DNA of 64,000 nucleotides from Rhizobium mongolense USDA 1844. Lineage in GTDB: Bacteria; Pseudomonadota; Alphaproteobacteria; Rhizobiales; Rhizobiaceae. The translations under genes and the position numbers were made by a program. Positions 51,636 to 61,491 of this stretch are shown here, piece by piece. Numbering within the stretch: position 1 is the first letter of the stretch; each line of letters opens with the position of its first letter. The notes under the pieces are model-generated. The model searched no databases. It was not told where the DNA came from and was given only the letters and a program-made list of their open reading frames with translations. Location: NCBI RefSeq assembly GCF_000419765.1, contig NZ_ATTQ01000014.1, positions 1-64,000 of the forward strand, in the 5' to 3' direction.

Positions 51636-53048
51636 ATGGTCGAGCGGAAGATATTTGCTGGTCCGAAAGTTCGCCGGATTCGCAACGGCCTGGCGGTCAC
51701 GCAGACGGCGATGGCTGAGGCATTGGGAATTTCGCCATCCTACCTCAATCTGATCGAGCGCAATCAGCGGCCGTTGACGGTGCAGCTCCTCTTGAAGCTG
51801 GCGTCGGTCTACAAGGTCGACCTTGAGGAGCTGCACAGTGAGCCTGGAAACAATCTTGCGCAATTGCGCGAGGTTTTTGCCGATCCCTTGCTTTCGGGCG
51901 AACTGCCCGGAGACCAGGAACTCATCGAAGTCGCAGAAGCCGCGCCCAATGCGGCAAGCGGTGTCGTGAAACTCTATCGCGCCTATCGCGAGCAGGCTAT
52001 GCGGCTTTCCGATTTGACGGTCCTGATGGCGGGAGAGGGGCAGGCGCCGGCCGCTGGCGCGCGGCTGCCGGCAGATGAAGTGCGCGACGTGCTGGAGCGC
52101 CGTTCTGCCTATTTCGGCGCGCTTGAAGAGGCTGCTGAGGCTTTCTTCGTCACTCTGCCAGCGGGTGAACGCGCGCAGGTTCTGAAGGACTGGCTGCAGA
52201 AAGAGCGTGGCATCAGCGTCCGCATCCTGCCGGTGCACGTGATGCCCGATCTGCGTCGCCGCTTCGACCGGCATTCCATGCGGCTTTTTATTTCGGAGCG
52301 CCTTGCGGCTTCCGATCAGCTCCAGGAGATCGCCGTCGAGGTCTCAACGCTCGCGCTTCGCGACGCCATTGCGCGAGAACTGGAAGCACTCAGCCTCTCG
52401 ACGCAGGAGGCGAGGCGCATTGTCCGCTTCGAGCTCGCGCGTTACGCAGCACTTGCGCTGATGATGCCTTATGATGCGTTCCTTTCCGCGGCAAAAGCAT
52501 CGCGTTATGACATCGATATTCTTTGCGCGCGCTTCGGCTGTTCGTTCGGCCAGGCTGCGACACGGCTGACCATGCTGCAGCGGCCAGCGAATGCCGGCAT
52601 TCCGTTCTTTGTCATGGAGGCCGATGCCGCAGGCCATCGGCTGCGGCGGGGAGGAGCGGCAGGTTTTCCTCACGCGCGCTTCGGCGGCGGCTGTCCAAAG
52701 CTCAACATCCACGCCGCCTTTCTCCAGCCGGGCCAAGTTCTGGCCGAGGCTACCGAGATGCCGGATGGCTCCGCGTATCTTACCATAGCGCGGACGCTTG
52801 AAGGGCCGCATGCACCCTTTGGCGAACGGGTCCGGCGTACAGCACTTCTGCTCGGCTGCGATATCGCGCTCAAAGACAGCACTGCCTATGGCCAGGCCCT
52901 CTCGGCAACCCTGCATCCGGTGGCAATCGGGCCTGCCTGTCGCCTCTGCGAAAGGAAGGGCTGTCTTGCGCGCGCCGAACCGCCTGTCACTCGCCCGCTT
53001 GGGTTAGATGAGATGGTAACAGGGCTCAGTGCCTTTGATTTCCAGTGA
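51636..53048 (+). CDS. RamB/ScfR-like short-chain acyl-CoA-responsive regulator
   Basis: 470-residue XRE-type regulator. N-terminal helix-turn-helix (GPKVRRIRNGLAVTQTAMAE, LGISPSYLNLIERNQRP), a central IrrE/DUF955-type domain in which the usual HExxH looks degenerate (RFELARYAALALMMPYDAF), and a C-terminal DUF2083-like part with Cys-rich CRLCERKGCLARAEPP. RamB relatives control acetate and glyoxylate genes, which matches its place opposite aceA. ATG 51636 has GGGAG nearby. A terminator follows at 53071-53105. Confidence 0.9.
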   Translation: MVERKIFAGPKVRRIRNGLAVTQTAMAEALGISPSYLNLIERNQRPLTVQLLLKLASVYKVDLEELHSEPGNNLAQLREVFADPLLSGELPGDQELIEVAEAAPNAASGVVKLYRAYREQAMRLSDLTVLMAGEGQAPAAGARLPADEVRDVLERRSAYFGALEEAAEAFFVTLPAGERAQVLKDWLQKERGISVRILPVHVMPDLRRRFDRHSMRLFISERLAASDQLQEIAVEVSTLALRDAIARELEALSLSTQEARRIVRFELARYAALALMMPYDAFLSAAKASRYDIDILCARFGCSFGQAATRLTMLQRPANAGIPFFVMEADAAGHRLRRGGAAGFPHARFGGGCPKLNIHAAFLQPGQVLAEATEMPDGSAYLTIARTLEGPHAPFGERVRRTALLLGCDIALKDSTAYGQALSATLHPVAIGPACRLCERKGCLARAEPPVTRPLGLDEMVTGLSAFDFQ

Positions 53049-53070
53049 CCGGTGAAATCATTGAGAGTGC

Positions 53071-53105
53071 AGGATTTTGCGCTTGTCGCCTCACAAAATC
53101 CTTTC
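53071..53105 (+). terminator. Terminator after RamB-like gene
   Basis: AGGATTTTG (53071-53079) pairs perfectly with CAAAATCCT (53094-53102) around a 14-base loop, then TTC. It lies 22 bases past the stop. Confidence 0.6.
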
Positions 53106-53188
53106 TAGTCTACCCGAAAATCCAGAGGGAAACGGTGTCCGGGGTGATGCCTGCAAACGCTTTATAATAAGAACGGACAGGAGATAAT

Positions 53189-54286
53189 ATGAGGTCAAGA
53201 ATCGCAAGACTTGCGGCCACGGCTGTCGTTGCCGTTTTCGCTGCAGCGCCGGGGTTTGCGCAGGAGCGTGTCGTCAACGTCTATAACTGGTCGGATTATA
53301 TCGACAGTTCCATCCTCGAGGATTTCACCAAGGAAACCGGCATCAAGGTCGTCTACGACACCTTCGATTCCAATGAGACGCTTGAAACCAAGCTTCTTGC
53401 AGGCGGGACCGGCTACGATGTCGTCGTTCCGACCGTTTCCTTCATGCAGCGCCAGATTGCTGCGGGCGTTTATCAGAAGCTCGACAAGTCGAAGTTGCCG
53501 AACCTGAAGAACATGTGGGACGTGGTGATGAAGGGCGTCGCCACCTTCGATCCGGGCAACGAGTACAGCGTCGACTACATGTGGGGCACGACCGGCATCG
53601 GCTATAACTTGGACAAGGTGAAGGCCGCGCTCGGCACTGACGAAAAGCCGAACTGGGATGCTCTTTTCGATCCGGCCAAGGCCGCTAAGCTTAAGGATTG
53701 CGGCATCTATATGCTGGACTCGCCGACGGACGTCATTCCGTCCGTTCTTGCCTATCTCGGCCTCGATCCGAACAGCAAGAAGCCGGAAGAGCTGGAAAAG
53801 GCACAGGATGTCCTGCTCGCCGTCCGTCCATTCGTGCGCAAGTTCCACTCCTCCGAATATATCAGCGCGCTCGCCAATGGCGATATCTGCATTGCACTCG
53901 GCTATTCGGGCGACGTGTTCCAGGCGCGCGATCGCGCGGCCGAGGCAAAGGCTGGCGTGAATATCGACTATTCCGTTCCTTCCCAAGGCGCGCAGATCTT
54001 CTTCGACGTCTTCGGCATCCCGAAGGATGCGCCGCATGTCGAAGAGGCGCATGAATTCATCAATTACATGATGAGGCCGGAAGTTGCCGCCAAGGCATCG
54101 AATTTTGTCTTCTATGCCAACGGTAACAAGGCATCGCAGCCGCTGCTGGACAAGGCAGTGATTGATGATACGGCGATCTATCCGACCCCGGAGGTCATGG
54201 CTAAGCTCTTTACGGTGCCGCCGCTCGATCCGAAGACGCAGCGTCTCGTGACACGAATCTGGACCAAGGTCGTTACCGGCCAGTAG
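53189..54286 (+). CDS. potF: PotF-like polyamine ABC transporter binding protein
   Basis: Periplasmic spermidine/putrescine receptor, 365 residues. A signal peptide (about 1-24, ending AAAPGFAQE) leads into VVNVYNWSDYIDSSILEDFT, a hallmark of PotD/PotF. AGGAG precedes the ATG. Heads potFGHI; a strong hairpin separates it from potG. Confidence 0.95.
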   Translation: MRSRIARLAATAVVAVFAAAPGFAQERVVNVYNWSDYIDSSILEDFTKETGIKVVYDTFDSNETLETKLLAGGTGYDVVVPTVSFMQRQIAAGVYQKLDKSKLPNLKNMWDVVMKGVATFDPGNEYSVDYMWGTTGIGYNLDKVKAALGTDEKPNWDALFDPAKAAKLKDCGIYMLDSPTDVIPSVLAYLGLDPNSKKPEELEKAQDVLLAVRPFVRKFHSSEYISALANGDICIALGYSGDVFQARDRAAEAKAGVNIDYSVPSQGAQIFFDVFGIPKDAPHVEEAHEFINYMMRPEVAAKASNFVFYANGNKASQPLLDKAVIDDTAIYPTPEVMAKLFTVPPLDPKTQRLVTRIWTKVVTGQ

Positions 54287-54296
54287 TTAAGACTCC

Positions 54297-54324
54297 GGCC
54301 CGGGTGGAAACGCCCGGGCCTTTT
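54297..54324 (+). terminator. Intercistronic hairpin between potF and potG
   Basis: GGCCCGGG (54297-54304) pairs with CCCGGGCC (54313-54320) around an 8-base loop, then TTTT. It looks like an attenuator giving surplus binding-protein mRNA, a common arrangement. Confidence 0.75.
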
Positions 54325-54383
54325 CTTGACGACTGTCGGCCGTTGGGGAGGACCGGTTCTCAAATCATGTCTCGGGGAACAAT

Positions 54384-55526
54384 ATGAAGTCACTTGGCAA
54401 TATTCGCCGCACCTTCGCGCCTTGGGCCGATCCGGCTTCCAAGCCGTTTATCTCCTTCAAGAACGTGACAAAGAAGTTCGGCGACTTTACCGCCGTAAAT
54501 GACCTGTCGCTGAATATCTATCATCGCGAATTCTTTGCATTGCTCGGCGCATCGGGCTGCGGCAAGTCGACATTGTTGCGCATGCTTGCGGGCTTCGAGC
54601 AGCCGACCTCCGGCGAAGTGGTCCTCGACGGCACGAACCTGGCAGGTACTCCGCCCCACAGGCGGCCGGTCAACATGATGTTCCAGTCCTATGCGCTCTT
54701 CCCCCACATGACGGTCGAGAAGAACATCGCTTTCGGCCTTCGCCAGGACGGGATGCCGAAAGACGAGATTATCGAGCGCGTTATGCAGATGCTGAAGATG
54801 GTGAAGCTGGAGCAGTTTGCCTCCCGCAAGCCGAACCAGCTTTCCGGCGGTCAGCGTCAGCGCGTGGCGCTCGCCCGCTCGCTTGCCAAACGCCCCAAAG
54901 TACTTTTGCTCGACGAACCGCTTGGTGCACTCGACAAGAAGCTGCGCGAGGAAACGCAGTTCGAGCTCATGGATCTGCAGCAGAATCTCGGCCTCACCTT
55001 CGTCGTCGTGACCCACGACCAGGAAGAGGCGATGACGATGGCGGATCGCATCGCAGTCATGAGCCACGGCAAGGTCATCCAGGTGGCGACGCCGGCGGAA
55101 ATCTACGAGGCCCCGAACTCGCGTTTCGTTGCGGATTTCATCGGCGATGTGAACATCTTCGACGGCCAGGTGGCTTCCACCGGGGCCGGTACGGTCGAGA
55201 TTGCGGTTGACAGCGGCCTCACCATCAAGGTCGCGACATCCGATAAGCCTGCGAAGGGCAGCAATGCCGGCTTTGCGATCCGCCCTGAAAAACTGAAGGT
55301 GCTTCGTCATCCGCCGCCGAACCCTTCGGTCAATGCCACATCCGGCGAGCTTTGGGATATCGGCTATCTCGGTGATATGACGGTTTTCCATGTCAAGCTG
55401 AAGAGCGGAAAGGTCGTGAAGGCTTCCTCGCTCAATGCGCAGCGTGCGGTCGATGATCCCTTCACATACGATCAGGAAGTCTGGATCTCTTTCGCCGAAG
55501 ATGCCGGCGTGCTGCTGAGGGATTGA
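54384..55526 (+). CDS. potG: PotG-like polyamine ABC transporter ATPase
   Basis: 380 residues. Walker A GASGCGKST, Q-loop MFQSYALFPHMTV, signature LSGGQRQRVALARS, Walker B VLLLDEPLGALD, and VTHDQEEAMT. C-terminal TOBE-like domain from about 270 (FAIRPEKLKVL). The next start lies 3 bases after its stop (TGACCATG), so translation is coupled. Confidence 0.96.
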   Translation: MKSLGNIRRTFAPWADPASKPFISFKNVTKKFGDFTAVNDLSLNIYHREFFALLGASGCGKSTLLRMLAGFEQPTSGEVVLDGTNLAGTPPHRRPVNMMFQSYALFPHMTVEKNIAFGLRQDGMPKDEIIERVMQMLKMVKLEQFASRKPNQLSGGQRQRVALARSLAKRPKVLLLDEPLGALDKKLREETQFELMDLQQNLGLTFVVVTHDQEEAMTMADRIAVMSHGKVIQVATPAEIYEAPNSRFVADFIGDVNIFDGQVASTGAGTVEIAVDSGLTIKVATSDKPAKGSNAGFAIRPEKLKVLRHPPPNPSVNATSGELWDIGYLGDMTVFHVKLKSGKVVKASSLNAQRAVDDPFTYDQEVWISFAEDAGVLLRD

Positions 55527-55528
55527 CC

Positions 55529-56440
55529 ATGGGCAAGCTCGGTTCCGCGATCTACAGCCGCCTCGTGATCATCGTTCCCTATGCTTGGCTGCTCATCTTC
55601 TTCCTCGCGCCGTTCTTCATCGTCTTCCGCATCTCGATGTCGGCAACGGCGATCGCGATGCCGCCCTATACGCCCGTCTTTTCGCTCGGCGATGGCTGGG
55701 CCGGCTTCTGGGACAAGGTGTCGACGTTCTCCTTCGAAAATTACAGTTACCTCATCGACGATCCGCTGTATTTCAACGCTTATGTCTCGAGCGTCGTTAT
55801 CGCCGCGATCTCGACATTCCTGACGCTGCTCATCGCCTATCCGATCGCCTATGGCATGGCGCAGGCCCCTCGCAGCATCCGCCCGACACTGCTCATGCTC
55901 GTCATCCTGCCGTTTTGGACAAGCTTCCTGATCCGTGTCTACGCCTGGATCGCGATCCTGAAGCCGGAAGGCCTGCTCAATCAGGTGCTGCTGGCCACCG
56001 GGATCATCGACAGTCCGCTCATCATCCTGAACACCAACATCGCGGTCTATATCGGGATCGTCTACTCCTACCTGCCGTTCATGGTTCTGCCGCTTTATTC
56101 ATCGCTGGAAAAGATGGACGGAACGCTTGTGGAGGCCGCGCACGATCTCGGCTGCACGCCGATCATGGCCTTTTGGCGTGTGACGTTCCCGCTTTCGCTC
56201 CCGGGCGTTGTCGCCGGCTGCATGCTGGTTTTCATCCCGGCCGTCGGCGAATTCGTCATCCCCGACCTGCTCGGCGGATCGCAGACGCTGATGATCGGCA
56301 AGACGCTCTGGAGCGAGTTCAATTCGAACCGCGATTGGCCGGTCTCCTCCGCGGTCGCGACGATCCTGCTGTTGATCCTGGTGATCCCGATCGTCTTCTT
56401 CCAGAACGCGCAAGCCAAAGCCGACGAACAGGGAAGGTAA
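55529..56440 (+). CDS. potH: PotH-like polyamine ABC transporter permease
   Basis: 303 residues, six predicted membrane helices. The coupling EAA loop is VEAAHDLGCTPIMAFWRVTF near residue 209. ATG 55529 is preferred; a TTG six bases earlier overlaps the potG stop. Partners PotI. Confidence 0.94.
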   Translation: MGKLGSAIYSRLVIIVPYAWLLIFFLAPFFIVFRISMSATAIAMPPYTPVFSLGDGWAGFWDKVSTFSFENYSYLIDDPLYFNAYVSSVVIAAISTFLTLLIAYPIAYGMAQAPRSIRPTLLMLVILPFWTSFLIRVYAWIAILKPEGLLNQVLLATGIIDSPLIILNTNIAVYIGIVYSYLPFMVLPLYSSLEKMDGTLVEAAHDLGCTPIMAFWRVTFPLSLPGVVAGCMLVFIPAVGEFVIPDLLGGSQTLMIGKTLWSEFNSNRDWPVSSAVATILLLILVIPIVFFQNAQAKADEQGR

Positions 56441-56443
56441 GCC

Positions 56444-57262
56444 ATGCTGCGATGGACCCGCTTCAATATCGTCTCGGTCACGCTCGGCTTCGCCTTCCTC
56501 TATCTGCCGATCGTCCTGCTCGTGATTTTCTCGTTCAACGAATCGAAGCTCGTCACCGTGTGGGGCGGCTTCTCGACGAAATGGTACACACAGCTGCTGT
56601 ACAATCAGGCTTTGCTCGACGCTGCCTGGGTGACGGTGCGCGTGGGCGTGCTCTCCGCCACGCTGGCTACCATCCTCGGCACGCTCGCGGCGCTCACGCT
56701 CGTGCGCTACACGCGGTTTCGCGGACGCATGCTCTTCTCTGGAATGGTCTATGCCCCGCTCGTCATGCCCGAGGTGATCACCGGCCTTTCGTTGCTGCTG
56801 CTGTTTGTGGCGATCGGGTTTGACCGCGGTTTCTGGACGATCACGCTGGCGCATACGACGCTGACGATGTGCTTTGTCGCCGTTGTCGTGCAGTCGCGGC
56901 TGGTGAGCTTCGATCATTCGATCGAAGAAGCGGCGCAGGACCTCGGCGCTCCACCCGTCCGGACCTTCTTCGAGGTGACGCTGCCGATCATTGCGCCTGC
57001 CGTCTTTTCGGGCTGGATCCTGGCATTCACCTTGTCGCTCGACGACCTCGTGATTGCGAGCTTCACGTCAGGCCCGGGCGCCACGACCCTGCCGATGCGA
57101 ATCTATAGCCAGGTGCGCCTCGGCGTGACCCCGGAAATCAATGCGGTCTGCACGATTCTGATCGGTATCGTGACGGTTGGGGTCATCTGCGCCTCGATCG
57201 TCTCCAAGCGCCGCGAGATACAGCGGGAACGCGATGAGCGTGCGGCCGCCAACGCGCCTTGA
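56444..57262 (+). CDS. potI: PotI-like polyamine ABC transporter permease
   Basis: 272 residues, six membrane helices; EAA loop EEAAQDLGAPPVRTFFEVTL near residue 162. It starts 3 bases after potH and ends 3 bases before the convergent AsmA gene. The C-terminal tail (KRREIQRERDERAAANAP) is basic and cytoplasmic. Confidence 0.95.
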   Translation: MLRWTRFNIVSVTLGFAFLYLPIVLLVIFSFNESKLVTVWGGFSTKWYTQLLYNQALLDAAWVTVRVGVLSATLATILGTLAALTLVRYTRFRGRMLFSGMVYAPLVMPEVITGLSLLLLFVAIGFDRGFWTITLAHTTLTMCFVAVVVQSRLVSFDHSIEEAAQDLGAPPVRTFFEVTLPIIAPAVFSGWILAFTLSLDDLVIASFTSGPGATTLPMRIYSQVRLGVTPEINAVCTILIGIVTVGVICASIVSKRREIQRERDERAAANAP

Positions 57263-57265
57263 AAA

Positions 57266-59155
57266 TCACTGGACGCCGGGTGGCTGCTGATTGATCAGCG
57301 GAACCGGCGAAATCACCGGGTTCGGCCAAGAGCCGCCGACGAAGAACGGCAGAAGTGGCAACACTGCCTTCTTGGCGTCATCGGTCGCCTGCAGGGATCC
57401 GGAAAGGGCCAGTCCGTTGGATTCGTACGGGATGATCCCTGAAAGGGTCAGCGTCTCGTCTGTACCTTGAACGCCGACGCCGCGAAGCTCGGCCGAGCCA
57501 TCCGCGAGAGTGGCAGCCACATCGATCCGATTGAATTCGAACGCGCGGCCTGAAACGGCGCTCAGCGGGAAAAATTTCTGCTGGGCGGCCTGGCTTCGGA
57601 TGGCTTCGACGTCAAGGCCGGCGATGGAGCCCGCATTGCCGCGGAATGCAAGCTGTCCGCTCACGTCGGCAGCACCTGCCGTCCAGATCGGCTTGTTGGT
57701 TTTGAGCGAAATGTCGAGCGATCCATTCGCGAGCGGTAATGGGCCTTTCAACTGCAGCCGTTCGATCAGCCCAGCAAAATCGGCACCGCGGATCGAGACC
57801 TGCAGCTTGCCGCCGCCGTCGAAGTTCCCGCGCGTTGCCTCCAGATGCGCCGTCATCTCTCCGCCTTCGAACTGGCTGTCGCCGATATCGAATTTGGCTT
57901 CGTTGCTGGAAACGATGATGCTTGCCCCGACATCAGAGAGCTGGAAGGGCGGAAGCTGCATTTCCTTGGCGGAGAGCCTGAGGTCGACATCAAGCTTCTG
58001 CAGCGGGCCGCCATCTTCCGGCGCGCCGGCTTCGCCGGCGGCCAGGCGCAGAGTAAAGGCGTCGAAGAAGGGCTTGAGGTTCATACGGTCGAAGGCCAGC
58101 GTGCCGCCAAGTCTTGCCCGCGCGTTTGTGCCAATGGAGATGTCCATCACGCCGGTTGCATTCGCATCGTTGAGCCCAAGCACGACTTCGTTGAAGCGCA
58201 GGCCGTTGGCGGCGGAAAATATGTCGCTCTCGATCGAAAAGGATCTCAGCGTCTCAACGTCCGGAATGGATTTGCCGGACCACGCCAAAAGCGCCGGCAG
58301 GTCGGGAATATTGACCGACATGTTGCCGGATAGTCCGGCAAGACCTGAGATACCGCCGATACCGGTGAATTCTGCCGTCATGAGCTTGGAGGTGAGTGCG
58401 GTTTTGATCTGAGCAACCTTGCCGCCGAAGATCAGCAGCGGGCTATTGGACGAGAAGTCGAGCTTCAAATCTTCCCCGCTCGTTCTTGCAATCAGCACCG
58501 CCGTCATCGGACTTGAAAGCCGCGGCCAGGTGATATCGGCGGTCACGCCTTCGAAATGATAGGTCTTGCCACTTGCAAGATCGGCGACATTGAGCGTGCC
58601 GTCTTCGACGGTGATCGCACCGATCGTCGCATCAAGCCTTTGATCGAGGACTTCGGCTCCACCTTCCTGGCGCGCACTGGTGATCGCCTTCGCAAGCTGC
58701 CCGGCATAGGTCCAGTCGATCAGCCCTTGTTGGTCGCGGGTGAGGGAAAGATTGGGGCGCAGCAGGTGGAATTCATGAAAGCGGGCGCTGCCGCGGATGG
58801 CGTCGATGAGACTGAAATCGGCCGAAAGGCTCTCGATCGTGCCGAGCAGCTTGTTGCCGCTGCTTTCGGGCTGGCGGATGGTGATCTGGTTCAGCGTAAT
58901 GCGCGGTGTCGGCCAGAATTCGAGAACCGGCGTGCCCTTGATCTCGGCCTGATAGCCGGTCCATTTCGACAATACGTCCTCGATGCCGGAGCGCACCAGT
59001 CCGCTCGAAACGAGATAAGGGGCGGCAACACGAAGCGCCACGAAAATGATCGCGGCGAAAAGGATCAGGCTGGTTGCAATTCGCGCGAAACCCGGCAGCC
59101 AGCGGGAAACGGGTATCATCTTGCGCCGCCATTTTGGTTGTTTTGACGTACCCAT
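57266..59155 (-). CDS. AsmA-family envelope protein
   Basis: 629 residues with an N-terminal membrane helix (about 22-47, FARIATSLILFAAIIFVALR) and a long, beta-rich periplasmic body. AsmA/TamB-type repeats and C-terminal GSLQATDD.KK..LPLLPFF place it in the AsmA group, proposed to affect outer-membrane assembly or lipid transport. GGAG precedes the ATG. No obvious operon partner; convergent with potI. Confidence 0.9.
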   Translation of the reverse strand: MGTSKQPKWRRKMIPVSRWLPGFARIATSLILFAAIIFVALRVAAPYLVSSGLVRSGIEDVLSKWTGYQAEIKGTPVLEFWPTPRITLNQITIRQPESSGNKLLGTIESLSADFSLIDAIRGSARFHEFHLLRPNLSLTRDQQGLIDWTYAGQLAKAITSARQEGGAEVLDQRLDATIGAITVEDGTLNVADLASGKTYHFEGVTADITWPRLSSPMTAVLIARTSGEDLKLDFSSNSPLLIFGGKVAQIKTALTSKLMTAEFTGIGGISGLAGLSGNMSVNIPDLPALLAWSGKSIPDVETLRSFSIESDIFSAANGLRFNEVVLGLNDANATGVMDISIGTNARARLGGTLAFDRMNLKPFFDAFTLRLAAGEAGAPEDGGPLQKLDVDLRLSAKEMQLPPFQLSDVGASIIVSSNEAKFDIGDSQFEGGEMTAHLEATRGNFDGGGKLQVSIRGADFAGLIERLQLKGPLPLANGSLDISLKTNKPIWTAGAADVSGQLAFRGNAGSIAGLDVEAIRSQAAQQKFFPLSAVSGRAFEFNRIDVAATLADGSAELRGVGVQGTDETLTLSGIIPYESNGLALSGSLQATDDAKKAVLPLLPFFVGGSWPNPVISPVPLINQQPPGVQ

Positions 59156-59320
59156 AAGCTCCGCCAGTATTTTCAGATGCTTATCCGTTAGCTATCGATT
59201 TCGCCGGATATATGAAACGAAAGATATATGCAAATCTTGGAGAGGCCTGCGTCTGAAGCGATGCACACTTTATAATGCGGTGCAGCATGGTATATAGCGG
59301 ATAATAGGGGAGGAGATTAA

Positions 59321-61273
<1,953 letters not shown>

Positions 61274-61463
61274 TTTCAATCAAATGCACCGCAAACTATA
61301 AGCTATCGTTTGATCGTTTCCGTCGCCTGGAAACCTTTCGTTAAGAAAGGTTGGTCAAAGGTAAAGGAAGTCGGGGCTGCGCATGAACGAAGCAGCTTGC
61401 CTGCGGGCTCCCGAAACATGATGTTGAGCGACCAAGCTCTTGTTGAACAGCACCAAATTCCAG

Positions 61464-61489
61464 GCAGCCATTCGCGGCTGCCTTTTTTG
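61464..61489. terminator. Rho-independent terminator between convergent genes
   Basis: GGCAGCC (61464-61470) pairs with GGCTGCC (61477-61483) around a 6-base loop, followed by TTTTTT at 61484-61489 on the + strand. It ends the acetoacetyl-CoA synthetase message and lies 2 bases before the stop of the convergent kinase gene. The 190 bases before it show no gene. Confidence 0.85.
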
Positions 61490-61491
61490 AT

